Shown here piece by piece: positions 26,584 through 35,142 of a stretch of 42,274 bases of DNA. Source of the stretch: Rhodanobacter sp. PCA2 (GTDB taxonomy: Bacteria > Pseudomonadota > Gammaproteobacteria > Xanthomonadales > Rhodanobacteraceae); assembly GCF_013620825.1 (NCBI RefSeq), contig NZ_NJIC01000010.1, positions 80,033 to 122,306 on the forward strand, written 5' to 3'. Within the stretch, counting starts at the first letter, position 1. Every line of letters begins with the position of its first letter. Below the pieces are notes generated by a model that ran no database searches, was not told the DNA's origin, and saw only the letters and a program-made list of their open reading frames with translations. The position numbers and the translations under genes were made by a program.

Positions 26584-29508
26584 TTACCAGCCGAAGCTGA
26601 CGCCGATCGTGCCGCTGGACTCGCCGCCGCCCGCGATGGAGGCGCCGACCAGCACCGCGCCGTTGCCCGGGATGCGTTTCGCATAACCCACGGCGAGCGC
26701 GCCCTGGCCGCCGTAGCCGCCGACCGCCGCGCTCACGCGGTTGTCGGTGCCCGGTGCCGCGGCGATCGCGCCGGCCATGCCCGACATCGCGCTGCCCATG
26801 GCGCCGACCCGGCTGACCCGGGTGTCCAGGACGCTGAAGCGCGTGTTCACATCGCTCTTGAACGAGTTGTAGTCGGCCGTGCTGACGGTGTTGGCCAGCT
26901 TGGTGTCGGTATAGGACTTGGCGGATGACAGGGTCGCCTGGTCGCCGGCATCGGCGTAGGCCTTGGCGTCGACCACCGCCTGCTGCACCTGGCTCACGTT
27001 GGCTGCGTCGGTGCCTTGCGTGCCGGCCGCCACGTTGGTGATCTGGCGTTCGCTGCCCCCCGCGCCCACCGATACCGTGTTGGCGCGGTCGGCTACCGAG
27101 CCCGCGCCCAGCGCCACCGCGTTGTCCGCGCCGGCCTGCACGCTGGCGCCGGAACCGAGCGCGACGCCGGAGGCGGCATCGTTGCTGGCGTAGGCGCCCA
27201 CCGTGACCGAATCGGTGGCTGCCGCGGTGGAGCTGGCGCCGGTGCCGATCACGACGCTGTTGTCTGCATCTACCGCGCTGCCATGGCCGATTGCGATGTC
27301 GCCGCCGTCCTTCGCCACGCTGCTGTTGCCGATGGCCATGCCGTTGCCGATACCCTCGGGAAGCTTCCACGATCCACCGGTCAGCGATGTCTGCATGCCG
27401 TCCAGCCGGCCGCTGAGGCTGCCGATCGCGCCGTCCAGCGCGCCCAGCGCGTCGCCCACGCTGTAGTAGCTGCCGCTCTGCAGGGTGTAGACGGGTCCGA
27501 GGAAGCCCGCTGCGCCCATGCTCGCGCCGCCGCCCAGCACCTGGGCGATATCGTCGGCGAGCTTGAACAACTGGCCGCCATTGACCGCTTCCATGCTGGT
27601 GGCGCTCAGCATGCCTGCCGTGACGTTGGCCAGCGTGGTGCCGTTGCTGCCGGCCAGCGTGACCTTGGCCTTGCCGGTGTCGTCGTAGGCGACCGCATTC
27701 GCGATCTGGCCATCGAGGCCGCCGACCGCATCCTGCAGCTGCTGCACGTTCACCGCGTCGGTGCCCTCGGTGCCGGCGGCAACATTGGCGATCTGGCGGG
27801 TGTTGGCGGCGTGGACCACGCCGGCGGTATCGGTCCAGTCGTGCGAGGCGCCGACGGAGACGGTGTTGGCGCGGTCGGCAAGGGAGTTGGCGCCCAGCGA
27901 GACGCTGTTCACGGCGTCCTTGGTGACCCAGGCGTTGGAGCCGAGCACGGTGGCGTTCACGGCCTGCGCATAGCTGTTGTAGCCGAGCACGCTGGCACCG
28001 TCCTCGGTGGCCCAGGCTTCGTTGCCCACGGCGGTGGATGCCTTGCCGGCGGTCGCGCTCTTCGCGTCCTTGCCGGCCAGCGCATTGAAGCCGACGGCAG
28101 TGCCCGCCTCGTCGCTGACGCTGTTGTTGCCGATCGCGATGCCGGTGACGCCGGCCACGGCCTGCACGCCGAAGGCGGCGCCGGCGGTGCCGGCGATGGC
28201 TTTCTGGCCGACGGCGGTACCGAGGTTGGTGGCCTGGCTCTCCGCGCCCACGGCGGTGGAGAACAGGCCGCTCGCGAGGGAGCCGCCGCCGAGCGCGGTG
28301 GCTTCCCAGGCGGTGGCGGTGGCGGCCATGCCGAAGGCGGAGGTGTTCTGGAAGCCCTTGGCCGTGGCGAACATGCCGACGGCGGTAGCGCCCATGCCGG
28401 CGGCGACGGAAGACGGGCCGATGGCGATCGCACCGGAACTCTGGGTCTGGCTGAGGGAGCCCATCGCGATGCTGGAAGGGCCCTGTGCGGAACTGTTCGA
28501 GCCGATGGCGATGCTGCTGGCGGCGGTGGCCTGTGCGTTCTCGCCATAGGCGGCGCTGTGGGCGCCCTGGGCGACGCTGCCGTAGCCGGTGGCGGTGGCG
28601 AACAGGCCGATGGCGTTGGCGCCGCTGCCGACGGCGGTGGTGCCGGCGGCCATGGCGAAGCTGCCCGAGCCGATGGCGGTGGCGTAGTCGCCCAGCGCCT
28701 GGGCGTCGTCGCTGCCGTCACCGTTGCCGTTGGCGGCGAAGTAGTGGCTCGATGCCGATGTCGCATTCGCCACTGCGTCCAACTGCTCCTTGTTCACCGC
28801 GTCGGTGGCTTCCGTGCCCGCCGCAACATTGGCGATCTGGCGTTCGGCGCCCACCATGCCCACCGACACGCTGTTCTCGCGAGCGGCGATGCTGCCTGCA
28901 CCGAGCGCCACGCTGTTCTTCGCGTTGGCGCGGCTGGCGTTGCCGACTGCAGTGCCATTGTCGGCGGTATCCAGCACGCGGCTGTCGTAGCCCACGGCGG
29001 TGGCGCCCCTGGCGCGCGCCTGGGCGTTGGAACCGATCGCGCTGGCGGTGGCCGCCAGCGCCTGGGTGTTGGCGCCCAAGGCGGTGGTGTTGGTGTCGGC
29101 GGCGTTGGCATTGCTGCCGAAGGCCGAGGCGCTGATCTTGCTGGCCTTGCTGGCGCCGCCCACGGCGGTGGTGCCGTTGCCGGTGGCGGTGGCGCCCTTG
29201 CCCACGGCGGTGGCGTTTGCGCCGGTGGCGGTGCCGCTGCCGGTGGCGAAGCTGCCATCAACCGGATTGGCCGTTTCGCTGGGGGTGGCGTCGATGGGGG
29301 CGGGTGCTGCGACCGTCTGGGCGCCCGCCGGTTGGTCGACGGTGGCAGCGTGGGCGCTGCCGAGGATGCCGGTCGCCAGGCCCAGCGCGCCGAGCGATGC
29401 GCGCAGGCGGCGGGATGCGCGGGCCTTGCCGTTGGCGCGGGCGAATTCGGAGGCGACCACCAGTGCGTTGAGCGACTTGCTCCAGACCTTGCTGTAAATC
29501 TTGTTCAC
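26584..29508 (-). CDS. Trimeric autotransporter adhesin (YadA/Hia type)
   Basis: A 974-residue type Vc secreted adhesin. It starts at a GTG (29508) preceded by GGGGAG, giving an extended signal peptide with the ESPR motif MNKIYSKVWSKSLNALVVAS and cleavage after SAHA (residue 54). Left-handed parallel beta-roll head repeats (pattern AxGxxAxAxG) fill about 81-219, 270-560 and 720-815. Three neck-type motifs of the form RQIxNVAAGTxxTDAxN are at about 223, 571 and 821. A stalk coiled coil (about 845-900) leads to the membrane anchor (about 905-974) ending in SFGW with an aromatic terminus. It trimerises in the outer membrane and should mediate adhesion or aggregation. DNA under the head is locally repetitive. 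Confidence 0.95.
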   Translation of the reverse strand: MNKIYSKVWSKSLNALVVASEFARANGKARASRRLRASLGALGLATGILGSAHAATVDQPAGAQTVAAPAPIDATPSETANPVDGSFATGSGTATGANATAVGKGATATGNGTTAVGGASKASKISASAFGSNANAADTNTTALGANTQALAATASAIGSNAQARARGATAVGYDSRVLDTADNGTAVGNASRANAKNSVALGAGSIAARENSVSVGMVGAERQIANVAAGTEATDAVNKEQLDAVANATSASSHYFAANGNGDGSDDAQALGDYATAIGSGSFAMAAGTTAVGSGANAIGLFATATGYGSVAQGAHSAAYGENAQATAASSIAIGSNSSAQGPSSIAMGSLSQTQSSGAIAIGPSSVAAGMGATAVGMFATAKGFQNTSAFGMAATATAWEATALGGGSLASGLFSTAVGAESQATNLGTAVGQKAIAGTAGAAFGVQAVAGVTGIAIGNNSVSDEAGTAVGFNALAGKDAKSATAGKASTAVGNEAWATEDGASVLGYNSYAQAVNATVLGSNAWVTKDAVNSVSLGANSLADRANTVSVGASHDWTDTAGVVHAANTRQIANVAAGTEGTDAVNVQQLQDAVGGLDGQIANAVAYDDTGKAKVTLAGSNGTTLANVTAGMLSATSMEAVNGGQLFKLADDIAQVLGGGASMGAAGFLGPVYTLQSGSYYSVGDALGALDGAIGSLSGRLDGMQTSLTGGSWKLPEGIGNGMAIGNSSVAKDGGDIAIGHGSAVDADNSVVIGTGASSTAAATDSVTVGAYASNDAASGVALGSGASVQAGADNAVALGAGSVADRANTVSVGAGGSERQITNVAAGTQGTDAANVSQVQQAVVDAKAYADAGDQATLSSAKSYTDTKLANTVSTADYNSFKSDVNTRFSVLDTRVSRVGAMGSAMSGMAGAIAAAPGTDNRVSAAVGGYGGQGALAVGYAKRIPGNGAVLVGASIAGGGESSGTIGVSFGW

Positions 29509-29974
29509 GTATTGCTCCCCATCTGATGAGTAATCGCACGACCATGGCGTGGCGCCGCTCAATGCGGACGGCATCACGGCGATGTGCACCCGCATCCCCA
29601 TGCGTGGCGCGCATCGCGATTGGACGCCTAGACGGCTATGGGCCATGGCGTCGCTTATGGACGAGCATTCGCCAGGTGGCGCGGGCAAGTCACGCACTGT
29701 TCCTTGCGCGGTTTCGTGCGTATCGGTGAGCCTCACCGAATCTCACGCTTGATTGCAGCGTCGCCAAATGAGACAAAGCGGGTGGGGATCGCAGAGGTTC
29801 GATGGTGAGCAGGCAATTTTCAGGCGGGATCCGCTCAGGGGCGGCACGCACCCTTGTTGCGGATGGGGCCACGCGGCGCGGCGCGTCTGCCGGGGCCGTT
29901 TCGTTTCGCACGGCTGGCGCGGCGGCGACAGCCGATCGCCCGTGCGCGAAGCATGGTCCGGGGGCGCGGGCGGC
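29509..29974. other. 466-bp divergent intergenic region, adhesin / kinase
   Basis: This region contains the upstream sequences of both genes. I see a perfect 17-bp palindrome (29724-29740) and no convincing sigma-70 promoter on either side. The kinase frame is open back to an ATG at 29753, but that part (29753-29974) encodes an Arg/Gly-rich, non-domain-like stretch, and I do not treat it as coding. No RNA gene was recognised. Confidence 0.55.
29724..29740. promoter_or_regulatory. Operator-like perfect palindrome
   Basis: TCGGTGAG-C-CTCACCGA has 8-bp arms around one central base. It is 216 bp before the adhesin start and 235 bp before the kinase start. The dyad symmetry suits a dimeric repressor or activator. 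The regulator is unknown; the response regulator encoded nearby is one candidate, although OmpR-type proteins usually bind direct repeats. Confidence 0.5.
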
Positions 29975-31354
29975 GTGATCAAGTCCGTCCTGGCATCGAT
30001 CCATCGCTGGCTTGGCGCCGCGCCCATCACCGACCCGGTGGATCGCCGCAATGCGCCCTTCGTGCAGGTGCTGCTGCTGTTCTTCTGCGTCTTCGTGCCG
30101 TTGAACAAGGCTCTCTATCTGTGGGCCGTGCTCAGCGGGCGCTGGTACGGGCGCACGGCGCTGGCCTTCGATGCCGCCACCGACCTGCTGATGTGCGTGG
30201 CCGCGGGCGTCGCGGTGTGGATGATCCGGCGCGGGCGTTTCCGCCCGGCGGTTTCGCTGTTCCTGGGCACGGCGCTGGTGGCGATGGTGGCCATCTACGC
30301 CGTGGTCGACGTGAAGAACGTCTCGGTGGAAGTGTTCCCGATGATGGTGCTGGCGTTGGGCGGCCTGGTGCTGGGCCGCCGCGCGCTGTGGACGATCGCC
30401 GCCCTGCAGGTGCTCGGCTACCTGATCTGCCTGGCCAGCAACCTGCTGGGCTTCGTGCCGGAGAAGCGGCCCGCGCTGGTCGCCACGGGCATCATCATCG
30501 CCACCACCGGCGCCTACCTGCTGATCGCGATCATCGTCGACCGCACCGTCACCGCATTGCGCGAGGCCCTGGCCGAGTCGATCGCCAAGACGGAGCGGCT
30601 GGAACGCGAGATGGCCGAACGCGAACGCGCGCAGCAGCAGCTCGTCCACGCGCAGAAGATGGAAGTGGTCGGCCGCGTCGCCAGCGGCGTGGCGCACGAT
30701 TTCGACAACGTGCTGAACGTGGTGCTCGGTTACGCGATGCGCCGCGAGCGACTTGCCGATCGCGGCGTGCCGGCCCTGGTCGAGGCCATGGGCGGCGTGG
30801 AACTGGCCGCGCGGCGCGCGCTGGCGATCAGCCGCAAGCTGCTGAGCTTCGGCCGGCAGGAAGTGCCGAAGCCGGTGCTGTTCGACGCGGCGCAGGCCTT
30901 GCGCGAGCTGCAGCCGATGCTGCGCCAGCTGTTCGAGGCGGATATCCAGGTCGAGGTGCAGGCGGAGGCGCCTGCCTGGGTGCGCATGGATCGAGGCCAG
31001 CTGGAACTGGCCCTGATGAACATGGCGGCCAACGCGCGCGACGCGATGCCGGACGGCGGCTGTTTCCACCTGCACGTCCATCTGCTGGACGATGTCGTGG
31101 AGCTCGACGTGGAGGACACCGGCCACGGCATGTCGGCGCAGGTGCAGGAGCACATGTTCGAGCCCTTCTACACCACCAAGCCCACGGGCAGCGGCACCGG
31201 GCTGGGGCTGGCGGTGGTGCGCGACCTGGTGCAGGCGGCGGGCGGCACGATTGCCGCGCACAGCGTGCCGGGGCGCGGCACCAGCTTCCACATCCGCCTG
31301 CCGCGTGCGGGCGATGGCGCGGGTGTCGCGCTGATGCCGGTCAGGGCCGGCTGA
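29975..31354 (+). CDS. Membrane sensor histidine kinase
   Basis: The product is 459 residues from a GTG at 29975. The N-terminal part (about 28-188) has five or six membrane helices with short loops, with no large periplasmic domain, so it probably senses a membrane or cytoplasmic signal. A coiled linker (195-230) leads to the HisKA-type H-box ASGVAHDFDNVLNVV with His241. The catalytic domain has N-box Asn353 (MNMAANARDAM), G1 DTGHGM (381-386), F-box FEPFYTTK and G2 GSGTGLGLA. The common HDFNN is HDFDN here. Its last 14 bp overlap the end of the opposing response-regulator gene. A start further upstream (29753) is possible but unlikely. Confidence 0.9.
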   Translation: MIKSVLASIHRWLGAAPITDPVDRRNAPFVQVLLLFFCVFVPLNKALYLWAVLSGRWYGRTALAFDAATDLLMCVAAGVAVWMIRRGRFRPAVSLFLGTALVAMVAIYAVVDVKNVSVEVFPMMVLALGGLVLGRRALWTIAALQVLGYLICLASNLLGFVPEKRPALVATGIIIATTGAYLLIAIIVDRTVTALREALAESIAKTERLEREMAERERAQQQLVHAQKMEVVGRVASGVAHDFDNVLNVVLGYAMRRERLADRGVPALVEAMGGVELAARRALAISRKLLSFGRQEVPKPVLFDAAQALRELQPMLRQLFEADIQVEVQAEAPAWVRMDRGQLELALMNMAANARDAMPDGGCFHLHVHLLDDVVELDVEDTGHGMSAQVQEHMFEPFYTTKPTGSGTGLGLAVVRDLVQAAGGTIAAHSVPGRGTSFHIRLPRAGDGAGVALMPVRAG

Positions 31355-32087
31355 CGAACAGGTAGCCGAAGCCCCGGGCGGTCAGCAGGGGCAGCTCGCC
31401 GGTGCCGGCGTCGAGCGCCTTGCGGCGCAGGCGGTGCACCAGCATTTCCAGGCGGTGCGGATCGAAGTCGTAGACGTCCGAGCACAGCGCGGCGATCAGC
31501 GTGTCGCGCGCCACGGGCTGGCCTTCCGCCGCGACGAGCGCCTTGAGCAGCGAGCGTTCGGGAGCGGTCAGCGCGAGCGGGATGCCGCTGGGCGAGGCCA
31601 GCCGCCAGCCATCGGTGTCCAGTTGCCATGCTGCCGGGGCAGGAGTGGTGGCTGCCGGCGCCAGGGGCGGGGCGCCGGCGGCGCCCGCCAGCCGCCGGCC
31701 CAGGCTGTGCAGGGTGGCGGCCAGCACTTCGATGTCCACGGGCTTGGAGAGGTAGGCGTCCGCGCCCACGCTCAGCGCATGCACCTGGTCGCGCCTGCCG
31801 TGGTTGCCGGTCAGCATGACGATGCCCATGGTCGAGATGTCGCGCAGGTGGCGTGCCACGGTGAGGCCGCTCTCGCCGGGCAGGCCGATGTCCAGCACCA
31901 CGATGTCGAAGGCCCGGGTCAGCATGCTGCGGTACAGGTCGGCGGCGGTGCCGGTGCCGGTGACGTCGAAACCGTAGTCCTGCAGGCCCGGCACCAGGAT
32001 GCGTTCGCGCAGTTCGGCATCGTCTTCGAGCAGGGCGATGCGGAGTGGCTGCGTGCCGGTACGGACGGTGCTGGGGGGCTGGGACAT
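31341..32087 (-). CDS. OmpR/PhoB-type response regulator
   Basis: A 248-residue two-domain regulator. The receiver domain has the acidic pocket EDD (21-23), the phosphorylation Asp66 (DIVVLDIGLP), Thr93 (VMLTGN) and Lys115 (LSKPVD). An Ala/Pro linker (about 134-152) leads to a C-terminal winged helix with LTAPERSLLKALVAAEGQPV and RLEMLVHRLRRKAL, and the wing GFGYLFV. It faces the histidine kinase tail-to-tail with a 14-bp overlap and is the natural partner (inference). Confidence 0.93.
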   Translation of the reverse strand: MSQPPSTVRTGTQPLRIALLEDDAELRERILVPGLQDYGFDVTGTGTAADLYRSMLTRAFDIVVLDIGLPGESGLTVARHLRDISTMGIVMLTGNHGRRDQVHALSVGADAYLSKPVDIEVLAATLHSLGRRLAGAAGAPPLAPAATTPAPAAWQLDTDGWRLASPSGIPLALTAPERSLLKALVAAEGQPVARDTLIAALCSDVYDFDPHRLEMLVHRLRRKALDAGTGELPLLTARGFGYLFVSRP

Positions 32088-32120
32088 CGGCGGGTCCGGC
32101 GACGAGCTACATATGGTCGG

Positions 32121-32126
32121 ACTATA
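32121..32126 (-). promoter_or_regulatory. Candidate -10 box of the response-regulator gene
   Basis: TATAGT on the minus strand matches TATAAT at 5 of 6 positions and would start transcription near 32114, leaving a leader of about 27 nt. No good -35 box is seen 16-18 bp away, so an activator may be needed. Confidence 0.4.
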
Positions 32127-32237
32127 GCAATTTCCTGCGCCGACCCTGTATGCCCGCGCGCCGAGACGGGAGGGCCAGGGTGGTCTGCGGGCGGCCGGAC
32201 ATGCCTTATGGCACTGTGTGGAAAGTCATGTGCCGCC

Positions 32238-32243
32238 TAGCGT
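32238..32243 (+). promoter_or_regulatory. Candidate -10 box of the aminopeptidase gene
   Basis: TAGCGT lies 35 bp before the ATG, giving a leader of about 29 nt with GGGGA at the ribosome-binding position. The same hexamer precedes the DUF2007 gene at 18913. The -35 region (near 32215) is weak. Confidence 0.3.
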
Positions 32244-32278
32244 GGCTGGCTCCTGTACAGATTTCCGGGGAACCGCAC

Positions 32279-34981
32279 ATGCATCGCCACATCCGCCCTC
32301 TCCTGTTCACCGCCCTGGCCGCCGGCTGCGGGCTGGCGTTTGCCGCCGGCGCCGACCAGGCGCCCCGTGGGCGCCTGCCGTCGTGGGCGGTGCCGCAGTC
32401 CTACCGGATCGCGTTCAAGGTGGACCCGGCGCAACAGGATTTCTCGGGCACCACCACGATCAAGGTGAAGCTCGGCCAGGCCTCCGACCACGTGTGGCTG
32501 GACGGCGCCGAGCTGAAGGTGTCGAAGGTGACGGTCGCCGACGCCAAGGGTGCGACGCACGACGCGAAATACGTGGACGTGGACCCGAAGGCCGGCGTGG
32601 TGCGCGTGGATTTCGGCAGCACGCTGCAACCCGGCGAGATCACGCTGCGGTTCGAATACACCGCGCCGCTCAACGCGCAGTTGCAGGGCCTGTACAAGGT
32701 CACCGCGAAGGGCCAGTCCTACGCGATGACGCAGATGGAGCCGATCAGCGCGCGCTTCGCGTTCCCGAGCTTCGACGAGCCCGGCTTCAAGACTCCGTTC
32801 GACATTTCCATCACCCTGCCCGAGAAGGACGTGGCGGTGGCGAACACCCAGCAGGTGAGCGAGCAGCCGGCCGGGAAGGGCTGGAAGACGGTGAGCTTCG
32901 CGCAGACCCTGCCGCTGCCGACCTACCTCGTGGCCTTCGCCGTCGGCCCGTGGGACATCACCAGGACCTCGGAAATCGCGCCCGACACCTACCGCAGCAC
33001 GCCGCTGCCGCTGCGCGGCATCGCCGCCGCCGGCGAGGCGCATCGCATGAGCCACGTGATCTCCGAGACGCCGAGCATCATCCACGCGCTGGAGAACTAC
33101 TACGGCTTCGGTTATCCGTGGGACAAGCTGGACGTGCTCGCCGCGCCCGACTTCTCCGCCGGCGCGATGGAGAACGCGGGCCTGGTCACCTTCCGCGACT
33201 GGCTGCTGCTGCTCGACAAGGATTCGCCCGCGCGCAACGTGCGCGGCTCGTTCAACGTCACCGCGCACGAGCTGGCCCACCAGTGGACCGGCGACACCGT
33301 GACGCTGGCCTGGTGGAACGACATCTGGCTCAACGAAGCCTTCGCCACCTGGATGCAGCAGAAGGTCACCGAGGAAGTGCATCCCGAATACCGCGCCGAC
33401 CTCGACCGCATCCATGGCGCGCAGGGTGCGATGGGCAGCGACAGCCTGGTCAGCGCGCGCGAGATCCGCCAGCCGATCACCGGCAACGGCGACATCATGA
33501 CTGCGTTCGACGGCATCACCTACCAGAAGGGTGCCGCGGTGATCGGCATGTTCGAGAACTACGTGGGCGAGCAGACCTTCCAGAAGGGCATGCGCGCCTA
33601 CATCCAGGCGCACAAGTTCGGCAACGCCACCGCCGACGACCTGGTCGGCGCAATCGCCACCGCGGCAGGCAAGGGCGATGCATTCAAGCACGCGTTCAAG
33701 AGCTTCCTCGACCAGTCCGGCGTGCCCTACGTGCAGACCAGGTTGGCACAGAAGAACGGTCAGGCCGTGCTGGAGCTGAAGCAGAGCCGTTACCTGCCGC
33801 TGGGCAGCCGCGGCGACAGCCAGCGCGTCTGGGGCATTCCGGTGTGCGTGCGCTACGGCACTCCCGCCAGCGGCAAGGATGGAGCGCCGTCCAGCAAGGT
33901 GGCCTGCGACATGCTCGACAAGGCCTCCGGCTCGGTGGCGCTGCCCGGCGCCAGCAAGCCCACGTGGGTGATGCCGAACGCGAACGCCGCCGGCTACTAC
34001 CGCTTCAGCCTCGACAAGGGCGAGCTCGCCGCGCTGGAGAAACAGGTCGCCAAACTCGGCGATACCGAGCAGCTCGCCTATGCCGACGCGATCGACGCCA
34101 GCTTCAGGCACGGCGACCTCGACGCCGGCCAGGTGCTGGCCGCGCTCAGGCCGCTCACCGAATCGAAGACGCGCCAGGTGTTCACCGCGCCGCTGAGCCA
34201 GCTCGAATGGATCTATCACCGCATCGCCAAGACCGACGCCCAGCGCGCGCATATCGCGGACTGGGCGAAGGCCGCCTACCTGCCGAAGCTCGAACAGCTC
34301 GGCTACCAGCGCAAGGCCGGCGAGTCGGAGGACGATTCCCTGCTGCGCAGCACGCTCGCCGCTGCGCTCGGCCTCGACTTCAAGCTGCCTGAGGTGCGCG
34401 CGGAACTGCTGAAGCAGGGCGAGGCCGCGCTGCAGAAGAACGCCGACGGCCGCCTGAATCTCGCCGCCGCCAACCCCGACCTGCTGGGCGACGCGCTGGG
34501 CGTGGCCGTGCAGACTCAGGGCAAGCCGGCGGTGGATGCGCTGATCGCCGAACTGCCGCAGACCAGCGATCCGGCGCTGCGCAACGGCATCCTCGGCGGC
34601 CTCGCGAGCGTGGACGATCCCGCGCTCACCGACGAGGTGCGCGACTTCGCGCTGACCAAGCCGGTCAAGGTGGGCGAGATGGCCTCGCTGCTGCGCGCCG
34701 GCCGCAATACCCTGGCCCGCCGCGATGCGATGTGGACCTGGTTCAACGGCCACTACACGCAGATCATCAAGCGCACCGGCAGCTTTGCCGGCGGTTTCCT
34801 GCCGATGCTGGCCGCAGGCGGCGGCTGCTCGACGGCCGAGGCGCAGCGCCTGCAGGCCTTCTTCAAGCCGCGCGTGGATGATGCCGCCGGCATCGCCCGC
34901 GGCCTGGCACAGACCACCGAGTCGATCGAGCTGTGCACGGCGCTGACCGCGAAGCAGGACCCGGCATCGATCACGCGCTGA
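32279..34981 (+). CDS. Exported M1 family zinc aminopeptidase
   Basis: A 900-residue peptidase of the M1 (ERAP/PepN-like) family. Residues 1-24 form a signal peptide (RPLLFTALAAGCGLAFAAG); the Cys at 17 could be a weak lipobox, but cleavage after AFA looks likelier. The exopeptidase motif GAMEN is at 295-299. The zinc motif HExxH is His330-His334 with the third ligand Glu353 in WLNEAFATW. The ERAP1-like helical C-terminal domain is complete (NTLARRDAMWTWFNGHYTQI). Unlike cytoplasmic PepN, it should act in the periplasm or outside the cell, releasing N-terminal amino acids from peptides. A cooperating role with the secreted S8 protease is speculative. Confidence 0.95.
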   Translation: MHRHIRPLLFTALAAGCGLAFAAGADQAPRGRLPSWAVPQSYRIAFKVDPAQQDFSGTTTIKVKLGQASDHVWLDGAELKVSKVTVADAKGATHDAKYVDVDPKAGVVRVDFGSTLQPGEITLRFEYTAPLNAQLQGLYKVTAKGQSYAMTQMEPISARFAFPSFDEPGFKTPFDISITLPEKDVAVANTQQVSEQPAGKGWKTVSFAQTLPLPTYLVAFAVGPWDITRTSEIAPDTYRSTPLPLRGIAAAGEAHRMSHVISETPSIIHALENYYGFGYPWDKLDVLAAPDFSAGAMENAGLVTFRDWLLLLDKDSPARNVRGSFNVTAHELAHQWTGDTVTLAWWNDIWLNEAFATWMQQKVTEEVHPEYRADLDRIHGAQGAMGSDSLVSAREIRQPITGNGDIMTAFDGITYQKGAAVIGMFENYVGEQTFQKGMRAYIQAHKFGNATADDLVGAIATAAGKGDAFKHAFKSFLDQSGVPYVQTRLAQKNGQAVLELKQSRYLPLGSRGDSQRVWGIPVCVRYGTPASGKDGAPSSKVACDMLDKASGSVALPGASKPTWVMPNANAAGYYRFSLDKGELAALEKQVAKLGDTEQLAYADAIDASFRHGDLDAGQVLAALRPLTESKTRQVFTAPLSQLEWIYHRIAKTDAQRAHIADWAKAAYLPKLEQLGYQRKAGESEDDSLLRSTLAAALGLDFKLPEVRAELLKQGEAALQKNADGRLNLAAANPDLLGDALGVAVQTQGKPAVDALIAELPQTSDPALRNGILGGLASVDDPALTDEVRDFALTKPVKVGEMASLLRAGRNTLARRDAMWTWFNGHYTQIIKRTGSFAGGFLPMLAAGGGCSTAEAQRLQAFFKPRVDDAAGIARGLAQTTESIELCTALTAKQDPASITR

Positions 34982-35002
34982 TCGCTTGCGTGCAGGCATG
35001 GC

Positions 35003-35030
35003 GACAGGCCCCGCCTCGGCGGGGCCTGTC
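35003..35030 (+). terminator. Terminator hairpin after the aminopeptidase
   Basis: A 12-bp perfect GC-rich stem (35003-35014 with 35019-35030) has a CTCG loop and is followed by GTTTCG. It begins 22 bp after the aminopeptidase stop. The U-tract is short. Confidence 0.65.
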
Positions 35031-35142
35031 GTTTCGGGCGTTCGCGCGTCCGTCCGGCGCGCCGCGATGCAAGCCATTGCCACGGCCGTTGTCGTAGCAT
35101 GGGCGCCCAATCAACCCACCGACATCGTCTACAGGGGGACGC

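Noticed and set aside
26700-29300. Repeated DNA pattern suggesting a CRISPR or satellite array
   Set aside because: The periodicity comes from codons of AxGxxA head repeats in the adhesin. Units vary, and there are no equal-length spacers.
27016-29526. 836-codon Gly/Ala-rich plus-strand frame opposite the autotransporter
   Set aside because: It mirrors the repetitive adhesin heads; the minus strand has an ESPR signal, necks and a YadA anchor.
29753-29974. Kinase N-terminal extension from an ATG at 29753
   Set aside because: The 74 residues are Arg/Gly/Trp-rich, with no membrane or signal features, and differ from the following hydrophobic domain. A GTG at 29975 just precedes the first helix region.
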